A stretch of DNA of 12,685 nucleotides from positions 1 to 12,685 of the forward strand of contig JADHSW010000073.1 in assembly GCA_016776705.1 (NCBI GenBank), read 5' to 3'. A program made the position numbers and the translations under genes. This DNA is from Rhodospirillales bacterium. GTDB taxonomy: Bacteria > Pseudomonadota > Alphaproteobacteria > Rhodospirillales > JABHCV01. Shown here piece by piece: positions 6,726-12,685 of the stretch; within the stretch, counting starts at the first letter, position 1, and each line of letters opens with the position of its first letter. A model generated the notes under the pieces. That model ran no database searches. It was not told the origin of the DNA and was given only the letters and a program-made list of their open reading frames with translations.

Positions 6726-8104
6726 GCCGACGAGGTCGCGTAATCCATGTCCACTGAACGGCCTTCTTTCAGTGCTTCTGAAATCAGGAAGGCCAACTCC
6801 AAGGCCTGCTTGGCGTTCAAGCGTGGATCACAATGGGTGTGATAGCGGGCACTTAAGTCCGCTTCCGTAATCGCTTGCTCGCCACCCACGCATTCCGTGA
6901 CGTCCTGGCCTGTCATCTCAAAGTGGACGCCCCCGGCATGAGAGCCCTCCGCCTTATGTACGGCGAAGAAACCCCGGACTTCTTCCAGAATTTTGTCGAC
7001 CGGGCGGGTCTTGTAGCCGTTCGAGCTTTTAATGGTATTGGCATGCATGGGATCGCAAGCCCACACCACTGTGCGACCCTCGCGCCGGACCGCCTGGATC
7101 AATGGCGGCAAATCGATTTCAACCCTGTCCGCACCCATACGCACGATCAGGGTCAAACGGCCAGCTTCATCTTCCGGATTCAGTAAATCAATCAGTCGGA
7201 TGAGTTCATCGGCTTGCATGGTCGGACCGACCTTGACACCCACCGGGTTGGCAATACCACGCATGAATTCAAGATGCGCGCCATCAAGCTGGCGTGTCCT
7301 GTCACCGACCCACAGCATATGGGCCGACGTGTCGTACCAGTCACCGGAGGTGCTGTCGACACGGGTCATGGACTGTTCGTAATTGAGTAACAGTGCCTCA
7401 TGGGACGTGAAAAAGTCGGTTTCGCGAATTTGCGGCGTGGTGTTCGATGTCACCCCACAGGCGTTCATGAAGGCCAGGGTTTCGTCCAGCCGGTCCGCCA
7501 GATCGCGGTAGCGTTCGCCCGATGGACTATCGGCGACAAAGCTCAGGTTCCATTGATGGACCTTGTGCAGATCCGCATACCCGCCCTGGGCGAAGGCCCT
7601 GAGCAGGTTCAGCGTTGCCGCAGCCTGATTGTAGCCTTGTTCAAGACGGGCCGGGTCGGGGATACGGGCTTCGGGTGTGAAATCCATGGCGTTGATCATG
7701 TCGCCGCGGTAGCTGGGCAGGGTCACCCCATCAATGGTTTCCGTATCGCCGGAACGCGGCTTGGCGAATTGTCCGGCCATGCGCCCGACCTTGACCACCG
7801 GGCACGCTGCCCCATAGGTCAGCACCACCGCCATTTGCAGCAGCACCCGGAACATGTCACGAATATTATCAGGATGGAATTCTGCGAAACTCTCTGCGCA
7901 ATCACCGCCCTGCAACAAAAACGCCTTCCCCTGGGCGGCCTGGGCCAGCACCCGTTTTAACTTGCGGGCTTCGCCGGCAAATACCAGCGGCGGATATCCG
8001 CGTAAACGGGCTTCAACGGCGTCAACTGCTGCCTGGTCCGGGTAAGATGGCATTTGCAAGGCATTCCTGGAACGCCAACTGTCAGGGGACCACGTTTTGG
8101 TCAT
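6722..8104 (-). CDS. aroG: Class II 3-deoxy-7-phosphoheptulonate (DAHP) synthase
   Basis: This enzyme catalyses the first step of the shikimate pathway, joining phosphoenolpyruvate and erythrose 4-phosphate, in the cytoplasm. The 460-residue product is the class II (plant-like, AroAII) type, close in length to the Mycobacterium tuberculosis enzyme. Signature segments are intact: QGGDCAESFAE (65-75, with C69 as probable metal ligand), KVGRMAGQFAKPRS (105-118), PSYRGDMINAMDF (130-142), then WACDPMHANT, HFEMTGQDVTECVGG and a C-terminal HCDPRLN. The His, Glu and Asp in the last three complete the expected metal site. The ATG at 8104 is preferred to an in-frame TTG at 8110 because AAGGA (8115-8111) sits six bases before the ATG but touches the TTG. 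It follows the amidohydrolase gene after 79 bases and may share its transcript. The gene name varies between genomes; class II membership is firm. Confidence 0.95.
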   Translation of the reverse strand: MTKTWSPDSWRSRNALQMPSYPDQAAVDAVEARLRGYPPLVFAGEARKLKRVLAQAAQGKAFLLQGGDCAESFAEFHPDNIRDMFRVLLQMAVVLTYGAACPVVKVGRMAGQFAKPRSGDTETIDGVTLPSYRGDMINAMDFTPEARIPDPARLEQGYNQAAATLNLLRAFAQGGYADLHKVHQWNLSFVADSPSGERYRDLADRLDETLAFMNACGVTSNTTPQIRETDFFTSHEALLLNYEQSMTRVDSTSGDWYDTSAHMLWVGDRTRQLDGAHLEFMRGIANPVGVKVGPTMQADELIRLIDLLNPEDEAGRLTLIVRMGADRVEIDLPPLIQAVRREGRTVVWACDPMHANTIKSSNGYKTRPVDKILEEVRGFFAVHKAEGSHAGGVHFEMTGQDVTECVGGEQAITEADLSARYHTHCDPRLNAKQALELAFLISEALKEGRSVDMDYATSSA

Positions 8105-8143
8105 ATTCAATCCTTAGAAATCTGAATTCATTTTCGGGCACTA

Positions 8144-8153
8144 GCGTATACGC
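8144..8153. repeat. Ten-base palindrome upstream of the DAHP synthase gene
   Basis: GCGTATACGC is a perfect self-complementary decamer in the 79-base gap between the amidohydrolase and DAHP synthase genes, 40 bases before the DAHP synthase ATG. It could be an operator half or whole site, but no second copy was noticed nearby, so chance is possible. Confidence 0.25.
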
Positions 8154-8183
8154 CGGAACAATACATTTTTCCAGCAAAACCGC

Positions 8184-9218
8184 CTATAGCGCATTATCGA
8201 AGCCCGTTAGCACGTTGACGGTGTTGATACCAATTTCCTCGACGGCGTAACCGCCTTCCATGACAAACAGGGTCGGCAGACCCAACAGAGCCAGACGAGC
8301 GCCGTATGTCTTGAAATCGTCGCTTTCCAGTCTGAACAGGGAAATGGGATCGTCCTTGAAAGTATCTACCCCGAGAGAGACGACGAGGACATCAGGTGAA
8401 AAATCAGATATGCGTCGTAGGGCTTCCTCAAGGGCGATTGCCCATTCGTCAAAGCTGGTGCCGGGAGGCAGGGGTAAATTTACGTTAAATCCTTCACCTG
8501 CCCCCTTACCCGTTTCGTCTGCATGACCAAGAAAATGCGGAAAGGCGCTGCCTGGATCGCCATGAAGCGAGACAAACAGAACGTCGTCCCGGCCATAGAA
8601 AATTTCCTGGGTGCCGTTGCCATGGTGAAAATCAACGTCCAGAACAGCTACACGTTTGGCGCCTTCGTCTCTAAATGCCTGAGCGGCGATGGCGGCGTTA
8701 TTTAGGAAGCAGTAGCCGCCATAGAGGTCAGATGCTGCATGGTGTCCGGGTGGGCGGCAAAGAGCAAACGCCGCGCGGGCACCTTTCAGCACATGCTTTT
8801 GAGCGCTCAGGGCGACATCGGCACTCGCCCTTACGGCTTGCCATGTTCCCTCTTCAATAGACGTATCGGCGGCGAAGGCGAAATAGCCAAGCCTGCCTCT
8901 GATATCGTCGGGCACCCTGTCCTGACGCATCCCCCGGGCAGGCCACGCAGATGGCAATGCCACGCCGCCATAACCCTCAGCCAGCCAGTCACGCCAGCAA
9001 TTTTGAAGAAAATCGACAAAGCCACGTTGATGCACACGCAACACGGGATCGAGGCCAAATGATTGCGGTGCCTCGACGACACCAAGATTGACCTCTTCAA
9101 TACGTGCCAGGATAAAATCTATTCGCGAAGGGCATTCAAAGGACGCCACCAACTCGCCGCCGTGAAGCTCAGTTTTGGCATTTCGTCGTTTGTGCTCTTC
9201 GCTATAGACCGTCAACAT
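8184..9218 (-). CDS. aphA: Acetylpolyamine amidohydrolase (histone deacetylase family)
   Basis: The 344-residue product is a zinc-dependent deacetylase of the arginase/deacetylase fold that most resembles Mycoplana ramosa acetylpolyamine amidohydrolase, including the opening SEEHKRRNAKTELHGGELV and the segment VSLHGDPxxAFPHFLG. Active-site residues are all present: H159-H160 in RPPGHH, zinc ligands D196 and H198 in LDVDFHHGNGT, D285 in SLGVDTFKDDP, and the catalytic tyrosine Y324 in MEGGYAVEEIG. Known relatives remove acetyl groups from acetylated putrescine, cadaverine or spermidine in the cytoplasm; activity on other small acetyl amides is possible. The ATG has AGGAA seven bases upstream. 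It lies 44 bases after gor, in the same direction, so an operon is likely. The symbol is that of the Mycoplana gene, not the acid phosphatase or kanamycin kinase sharing the name. Confidence 0.93.
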   Translation of the reverse strand: MLTVYSEEHKRRNAKTELHGGELVASFECPSRIDFILARIEEVNLGVVEAPQSFGLDPVLRVHQRGFVDFLQNCWRDWLAEGYGGVALPSAWPARGMRQDRVPDDIRGRLGYFAFAADTSIEEGTWQAVRASADVALSAQKHVLKGARAAFALCRPPGHHAASDLYGGYCFLNNAAIAAQAFRDEGAKRVAVLDVDFHHGNGTQEIFYGRDDVLFVSLHGDPGSAFPHFLGHADETGKGAGEGFNVNLPLPPGTSFDEWAIALEEALRRISDFSPDVLVVSLGVDTFKDDPISLFRLESDDFKTYGARLALLGLPTLFVMEGGYAVEEIGINTVNVLTGFDNAL

Positions 9219-9262
9219 TCACGATTTCCTGAATTCAGAACCAAACTGGTAAATGTTGCCAA

Positions 9263-10639
9263 TTAATCCCCACTGGGCCCTTCATGATCCGGACGCTTCT
9301 CGCGCATGGTGACGAATTCTTCCGCCGCTGACGGATGAATACCGACGGTGGCGTCGAACTGGGCCTTTGTTGCTCCGCATTTCATGGCGATGCCCAACCC
9401 TTGAGCAATTTCCGGGGCGTCCAGCCCCATCATGTGGCATCCGACGACGACATCCGTATGCGTATCGACAATCAGTTTCATAAACGTTTGCTCGTCTCGA
9501 CCGGACAAGGTGTATTTCATGGGTCTGAAACGCGACACATAAACGTCAATCTTGCCGTATTTGACCCGGGCCTGTTCTTCGCTCAAACCGACAGTGCCAA
9601 TTGGTGGTGTCGAGAAAACGGCGGTCGGAATATTACTGTGATCGACCCTTGTCGGATTATTATTAAACACTGTTTGTGCGAAGGCAGCCCCTTCGGCGAT
9701 GGCGACCGGAGTCAGGTTGGCGCGGTCGGTCACGTCGCCGACTGCCCAGATGCTGTCCACGCCGGTGGCTGAATATTCATCGACGACTATGGCGCCCTTT
9801 TTGTTCAGCTTGACGCCAACTTCTTCCAGCCCCAATCCGGCCGTATTGGGGCTGCGACCGGTGGCGTACATGACCAGATCGGCTTCCAGAAGTTCACCCC
9901 CGGCAAGACGCATGGAATAGTCCTCGCCCTGTTTTTCAATACCTCGAACCACAGATTCCGTTTTCAGAATGATGCCGCGTTTTTCCATTTCAGCCGCAAG
10001 GCACATACGGATATCCTCATCAAATCCGCGCAGCACCGTATCGGCGCGCAGCACCAGCGTCACCTCGACGCCAAGACTGTGAAAAATTCCGGCGAACTCG
10101 ACGGCGATATACCCCGCGCCGACAATGATAATGCGCTTTGGCAGTTGCCTCAGGTCCAGGGCCTCGTTGGAGGAGATGACATGTTCAATTCCCGGCACAT
10201 CCGGTGTCGAAGGCCAGCCACCGACGGCGACAAGAATGTTTTTTGCGCTGTAGCTCTTGCCCGCGACCTCAACCGTGTGCTCACCCGTAATCACCCCGCG
10301 GCCATCAAGAATATCCACATTATTTTCGCTCAGGATACGCAGGTAGACGCTGTTCAGGCGATCAAGTTCCTTGTCCTTGGCGGCGATCAGCTTTGGCCAG
10401 TCGAACTGCGGCTCGGGCAGGGTCCACCCGTACCCGGCGGCGTCCTCAAAATCGTCAGCGAAGTGCCCGGCATAGACCAGCAGTTTTTTTGGCACGCATC
10501 CGCGAAGCACACAGGTGCCACCGACCCGGCTTTCTTCAACAACGGCGACACGCGCCCCCATTTGCGCCGCCATGCGCGAGGCGCGAACGCCACCGGAACC
10601 GGCGCCAATGGTTATAAGGTCGTAATCGTACTGAGACAT
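9263..10639 (-). CDS. gor: Glutathione-disulfide reductase
   Basis: This FAD enzyme reduces oxidised glutathione with NADPH and keeps the cytoplasmic thiol pool reduced. The 458-residue product has the FAD-binding GAGSGG (12-17), the redox disulfide CVLRGC (C43, C48) followed by VPKK, the second nucleotide-binding loop GAGYIA (174-179), and two arginines, R198 and R204, that mark NADPH preference in the E. coli enzyme. The C-terminal dimer domain carries the catalytic His in VGIHPSAAEEFVTMR. CVLRGC rather than CVNVGC points to the glutathione reductase branch common in alphaproteobacteria. The ATG at 10639 is chosen over an in-frame TTG at 10645 because AAGGA (10651-10647) is seven bases from the ATG. 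It is probably the first gene of a gor-amidohydrolase(-DAHP synthase) unit and is separated from the upstream hydrolase gene by a hairpin terminator. Confidence 0.94.
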   Translation of the reverse strand: MSQYDYDLITIGAGSGGVRASRMAAQMGARVAVVEESRVGGTCVLRGCVPKKLLVYAGHFADDFEDAAGYGWTLPEPQFDWPKLIAAKDKELDRLNSVYLRILSENNVDILDGRGVITGEHTVEVAGKSYSAKNILVAVGGWPSTPDVPGIEHVISSNEALDLRQLPKRIIIVGAGYIAVEFAGIFHSLGVEVTLVLRADTVLRGFDEDIRMCLAAEMEKRGIILKTESVVRGIEKQGEDYSMRLAGGELLEADLVMYATGRSPNTAGLGLEEVGVKLNKKGAIVVDEYSATGVDSIWAVGDVTDRANLTPVAIAEGAAFAQTVFNNNPTRVDHSNIPTAVFSTPPIGTVGLSEEQARVKYGKIDVYVSRFRPMKYTLSGRDEQTFMKLIVDTHTDVVVGCHMMGLDAPEIAQGLGIAMKCGATKAQFDATVGIHPSAAEEFVTMREKRPDHEGPSGD

Positions 10640-10661
10640 CGTCAAATCCTTCGGGGATAAT

Positions 10662-10698
10662 AAAGGGCGGCCCCGTTTATACAGGGCCGCCCCTTTTT
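10662..10698 (-). terminator. GC-rich hairpin terminator after the hydrolase gene
   Basis: GGGCGGCCC (10665-10673) and GGGCCGCCC (10684-10692) form a perfect nine-pair stem around a ten-base loop, 20 bases beyond the hydrolase stop. On the minus strand the hairpin is followed by TTTATTAT; on the plus strand by five T. It most likely ends hydrolase transcription and could work in both directions. It also ends only 22 bases before the gor ATG, so it may influence gor leader transcripts. Confidence 0.75.
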
Positions 10699-10717
10699 AA
10701 CGCTTATTTCAATTCCC

Positions 10718-11506
10718 CTAAAGGGACTTCAGCAAGCCGATGATTTCTTTTTTACTTTTCTTCGGTGCATCGCCATGGCCGCTGGAAACCACGACGTACG
10801 CGGATTTAGGGTTGGGCGGTGCCTTGGCGAAGGCATAAGCCTTTCCTTCCTTTTGGTGCAGGACATCTTTATCGCCTGTCACCCAGAACAAGGACGTTCC
10901 AGGTTTCAGGTTGGCCGCATTCGCCGGCATCGGCGACGGCCCATCAGGGTCAAACCAGCTAAGATAAACACGAGCGGGTATGTTCAGGGTTTTCTTTTTA
11001 CCCTGATTGATATCCTGAAAATCGTCTTTCGTTTCACCTTTTCCGGCATCGACAAGTTTTCGAGCCTTCGCAACATCGTCGGCAAATTTTCCCTTCAAGT
11101 CTGATGCTTCGGGAACATGTCCCGGCGCAATCGCCAGAATGGCGTCGATCCCGTCTCGGCGCGCGCCATAACCCAGGGCCGCATTGGCGCCCAAGGAATG
11201 GCCGCCAACGACAATTTTAGTCGCGCCCTTGGATTTAAGAGAAGCCACCAACTCGTCGATTTGGGCCATGGTTTCATCGTAGTCCTTGCTGTAAAGCTTG
11301 GTTTGCGACCACGGCATATCAGGGGTAAGCACAATCATTCCGGCTGATGATAACGCCTTTCCCAATACCCCAAGAGGAGAATTGGGCATGGCCGTACCCC
11401 ACTTCCCGTGCATCAAAATAACGCCGATTTTGTCAGCCGCCAAAACGGGATTGGGAACAGTAAAAAACACGCCTACGAAAAGGTAGAGAACGATCAAGAC
11501 TCTCAT
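10718..11506 (-). CDS. Exported alpha/beta hydrolase
   Basis: The 262-residue product starts with a Sec signal peptide (hydrophobic 3-17, probable cleavage after VLA at 23), so it should act in the periplasm or outside. The rest fits an alpha/beta hydrolase of the dienelactone-hydrolase or thioesterase-like size class: oxyanion segment LMHG (31-34), nucleophile elbow GHSLG (102-106, S104), an acid in TGDKD (210-214, D212 or D214), and a histidine in SSGHGD (H244). The catalytic triad is therefore complete. The substrate cannot be read from sequence; an ester or short acyl compound is a reasonable guess. An in-frame GTG lies one codon upstream at 11509; both starts are compatible with the GGAG site. 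It appears to be transcribed alone, between its own -10 box and the hairpin terminator. Confidence 0.85.
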   Translation of the reverse strand: MRVLIVLYLFVGVFFTVPNPVLAADKIGVILMHGKWGTAMPNSPLGVLGKALSSAGMIVLTPDMPWSQTKLYSKDYDETMAQIDELVASLKSKGATKIVVGGHSLGANAALGYGARRDGIDAILAIAPGHVPEASDLKGKFADDVAKARKLVDAGKGETKDDFQDINQGKKKTLNIPARVYLSWFDPDGPSPMPANAANLKPGTSLFWVTGDKDVLHQKEGKAYAFAKAPPNPKSAYVVVSSGHGDAPKKSKKEIIGLLKSL

Positions 11507-11540
11507 CACGTCAACTCCATTTTGAATAGGGGGAACCCCA

Positions 11541-11546
11541 ATTATA
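11541..11546 (-). promoter_or_regulatory. Candidate -10 box for the hydrolase gene
   Basis: A perfect TATAAT is found on the minus strand 34 bases before the hydrolase ATG, which would give a leader of about 28 bases. No good -35 hexamer stands 16-18 bases upstream, so the site may need an activator or may be chance. Confidence 0.4.
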
Positions 11547-11604
11547 GGTATCGATTTTATCCGTCGTAGGAATCGCCTTTTTTGCTTTCGCCTTGCAGGT
11601 CTTT

Positions 11605-11833
11605 TTAATCCCCTTCGGCGAGGGCTTTTTGGGCATTCATAATGTATTCTTTAAGCCACTGGACTTGTTGTTTTCTTGATATTAATCGATTTCGCACAGG
11701 CCTCATTCGCCTCTGCAATCATTTCTTCACACCCGGTTTATGCGCTTGCCAGGGCAAGCCCAACAGAAAGAACATCGACCACAAAAATTACAACAACAGA
11801 GATGCGTAACACAATAACATCAACAATACGCAT
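11605..11833 (-). pseudogene. Possible remnant of a small secreted protein gene
   Basis: On the minus strand an ATG at 11831-11833, preceded by AAGGTGGGA with seven bases spacing, opens a 31-codon hydrophobic frame ending ...LALASA before TAA (11738-11740). The same frame continues past that stop as TGCEEMIAEANEACAKSINIKK. At a run of four A (11671-11674) a one-base skip would carry it into QQVQWLKEYIMNAQKALAEGD, ending at TAA (11605-11607); a further open stretch runs to 11557. Joined, these read like a signal peptide plus a small helical mature protein broken by one stop and one frameshift. The hydrophobic part contains two Asp and an Arg, unusual for a signal peptide, and the base bias could produce it by chance. 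No family recognised. An intact 31-residue hydrophobic peptide is the alternative. Confidence 0.3.
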
Positions 11834-11999
11834 CGAAAAATCCCACCTTAATCAGAGTTGGAATTAATCAACCCTGACCACAGGTTTATTGCTTCTTCGA
11901 CCAAACAGAATAACAGAATAATTTCAACTATATTCCGCAAGCGTACACGATGTGTGAGACGCTTCTTCTTTGGGGAATAGGCATCTTAAAGGCTGCCCC
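11834..11999. other. AT-rich spacer downstream of the dehydrogenase gene
   Basis: Together with the possible remnant this forms the longest stretch without an intact gene (about 490 bases, 11507-11999). I see no tRNA or clear terminator. A minus-strand stem is possible around 11940-11961: GCGT...ACGC outer pairs and ACAC-ATC-GTGT inner pairs with a three-base bulge, without a following T run. The dehydrogenase transcript must end here or read through. Confidence 0.5.
11906..11921. repeat. Two-copy tandem octamer CAGAATAA
   Basis: The octamer CAGAATAA is present twice with no gap (11906-11913 and 11914-11921). It is short and AT-rich, most simply replication slippage in non-coding DNA. Confidence 0.6.
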
Positions 12000-12685
12000 T
12001 TACATGCCGCCCAGGCACATGTATTTAACCTCAAGGAATTCCTCGATACCGTATTTTGATCCTTCGCGACCGACACCGGATTCCTTAACACCGCCGAATG
12101 GGGCAACTTCCGTTGAGATGATGCCCTCGTTGGCCCCGATGATGCCGTATTCAAGGGCTTCAGATACCCGCCACACACGGCCTATGTCACGAGAGTAAAA
12201 ATAGGCCGCCAGCCCGAACGGGGTGTCATTGGCCATGGCGATAGCCTCGTCTTCCGTCTTGAAGCGATAGAGCGGTGCTACGGGGCCGAAGATTTCCTCG
12301 CTCGCCATTTTCATGGAACGATTAATATCGGTCAGGATGGTTGGCTCATAGAAATTATGGCCCAGACTACTACGCTTTGCGCCGCAAAGCGCCTTTGCTC
12401 CCTTTGCCAGCGCATCATCGACCAGCATTTCAACCTTTTCCAGGGCGCGTTGGTTAATCAATGGTCCCTGTGTGGCGTCAGTCGTAAGTCCGGGCCCGAC
12501 TGTCAATTCACTAACAGCCTTCGCCAACTTTTCAGCAAAGGCATCATAGATTCCTTCCTGCACCAGTATGCGGTTGGCGCACACACAAGTCTGCCCTGTG
12601 TTGCGGTACTTGGACGCCATGGCCCCATCGACGGCGGCATCCAGATCGGCGTCATCAAAAACGATAAACGGCGCATTGCCGCCCA
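12000..12685 (-). CDS. gabD: Succinate-semialdehyde dehydrogenase, C-terminal part (5' end outside window)
   Basis: An aldehyde dehydrogenase frame runs from the window edge to TAA at 12000-12002; about 227 residues are visible. It reads GGNAPFIVFDDADLDAA at the edge, then SKYRNTGQTCVCANR, where the first Cys (codon 12585-12587) is the catalytic thiol. The general-base region lies outside the window. Later blocks include GPLINQRA, YEPTILTDI, SEEIFGPVAPLYRF, NDTPFGLAAYFYSRD, GIISTEVAPFGGVKESGVGREGS and the C-terminal LEVKYMCLGGM, which matches the GabD subgroup closely. GabD oxidises succinate semialdehyde to succinate with NAD(P)+ in the last step of 4-aminobutyrate breakdown. An ATG at 12618-12620 exists but is internal; homology clearly continues upstream of it. 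No transaminase gene is visible. Related glutarate-semialdehyde dehydrogenases have a similar ending, so substrate choice is slightly open. Confidence 0.92.
   Translation of the reverse strand, partial: GGNAPFIVFDDADLDAAVDGAMASKYRNTGQTCVCANRILVQEGIYDAFAEKLAKAVSELTVGPGLTTDATQGPLINQRALEKVEMLVDDALAKGAKALCGAKRSSLGHNFYEPTILTDINRSMKMASEEIFGPVAPLYRFKTEDEAIAMANDTPFGLAAYFYSRDIGRVWRVSEALEYGIIGANEGIISTEVAPFGGVKESGVGREGSKYGIEEFLEVKYMCLGGM

Noticed and set aside
11611..11630. Weak hairpin CCCT-TCGGCG-AGGG followed by a T run on the plus strand
   Set aside because: Only four pairs in the stem and no plus-strand gene upstream to terminate.
11676..11867. A 63-codon plus-strand frame starting with TTG in the AT-rich gap
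   Set aside because: No ribosome binding site, a Thr/Ser/Ile-heavy composition typical of base bias, and no recognisable family; unlikely to be coding.

Overview
The window looks like a chromosomal segment of an alphaproteobacterium, probably a Rhodospirillales-type organism. This rests on protein style (a GluRS lacking zinc ligands, glutamine-dependent NadE, class II DAHP synthase, a Mycoplana-like acetylpolyamine amidohydrolase) and moderate GC; it is inference, with no database search behind it. I see no tRNA, rRNA, CRISPR array, insertion sequence or phage gene.

Left block (1-3762, minus strand): nadE, gltX and a secreted SIMPL/DUF541 protein, tightly overlapped (ATGA, then TGATG) and apparently read as one translationally coupled operon from a promoter near 3792-3820. 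They link NAD synthesis, glutamyl-tRNA supply and a periplasmic protein of unclear role.

Centre (3763-6725, plus strand): a divergent region with promoter candidates on both strands leads into two adjacent genes (3901-4695 and 4738-5895) whose products are paralogs of a family I do not recognise. They align without a gap over 126 residues with 54 identities; the second adds a long Pro/Lys/Ala-rich N-terminal tail. This is the best candidate for something undescribed. An orphan periplasmic family 3 solute-binding protein follows, with its own near-consensus sigma70-type promoter inside the end of the preceding gene.

Right-centre (6722-10639, minus strand): glutathione reductase, acetylpolyamine amidohydrolase and class II DAHP synthase lie in one direction with gaps of 44 and 79 bases. 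The DAHP synthase gene ends tail-to-tail with the solute-binding gene, both stop codons sharing one CTAG.

Right (10640-12685, minus strand): a GC-rich hairpin terminator separates gor from an exported alpha/beta hydrolase with its own -10 box. A roughly 490-base AT-richer gap follows, holding no intact gene but a possible decayed small reading frame. The window ends inside a succinate-semialdehyde dehydrogenase gene, whose 5' part lies beyond the edge.
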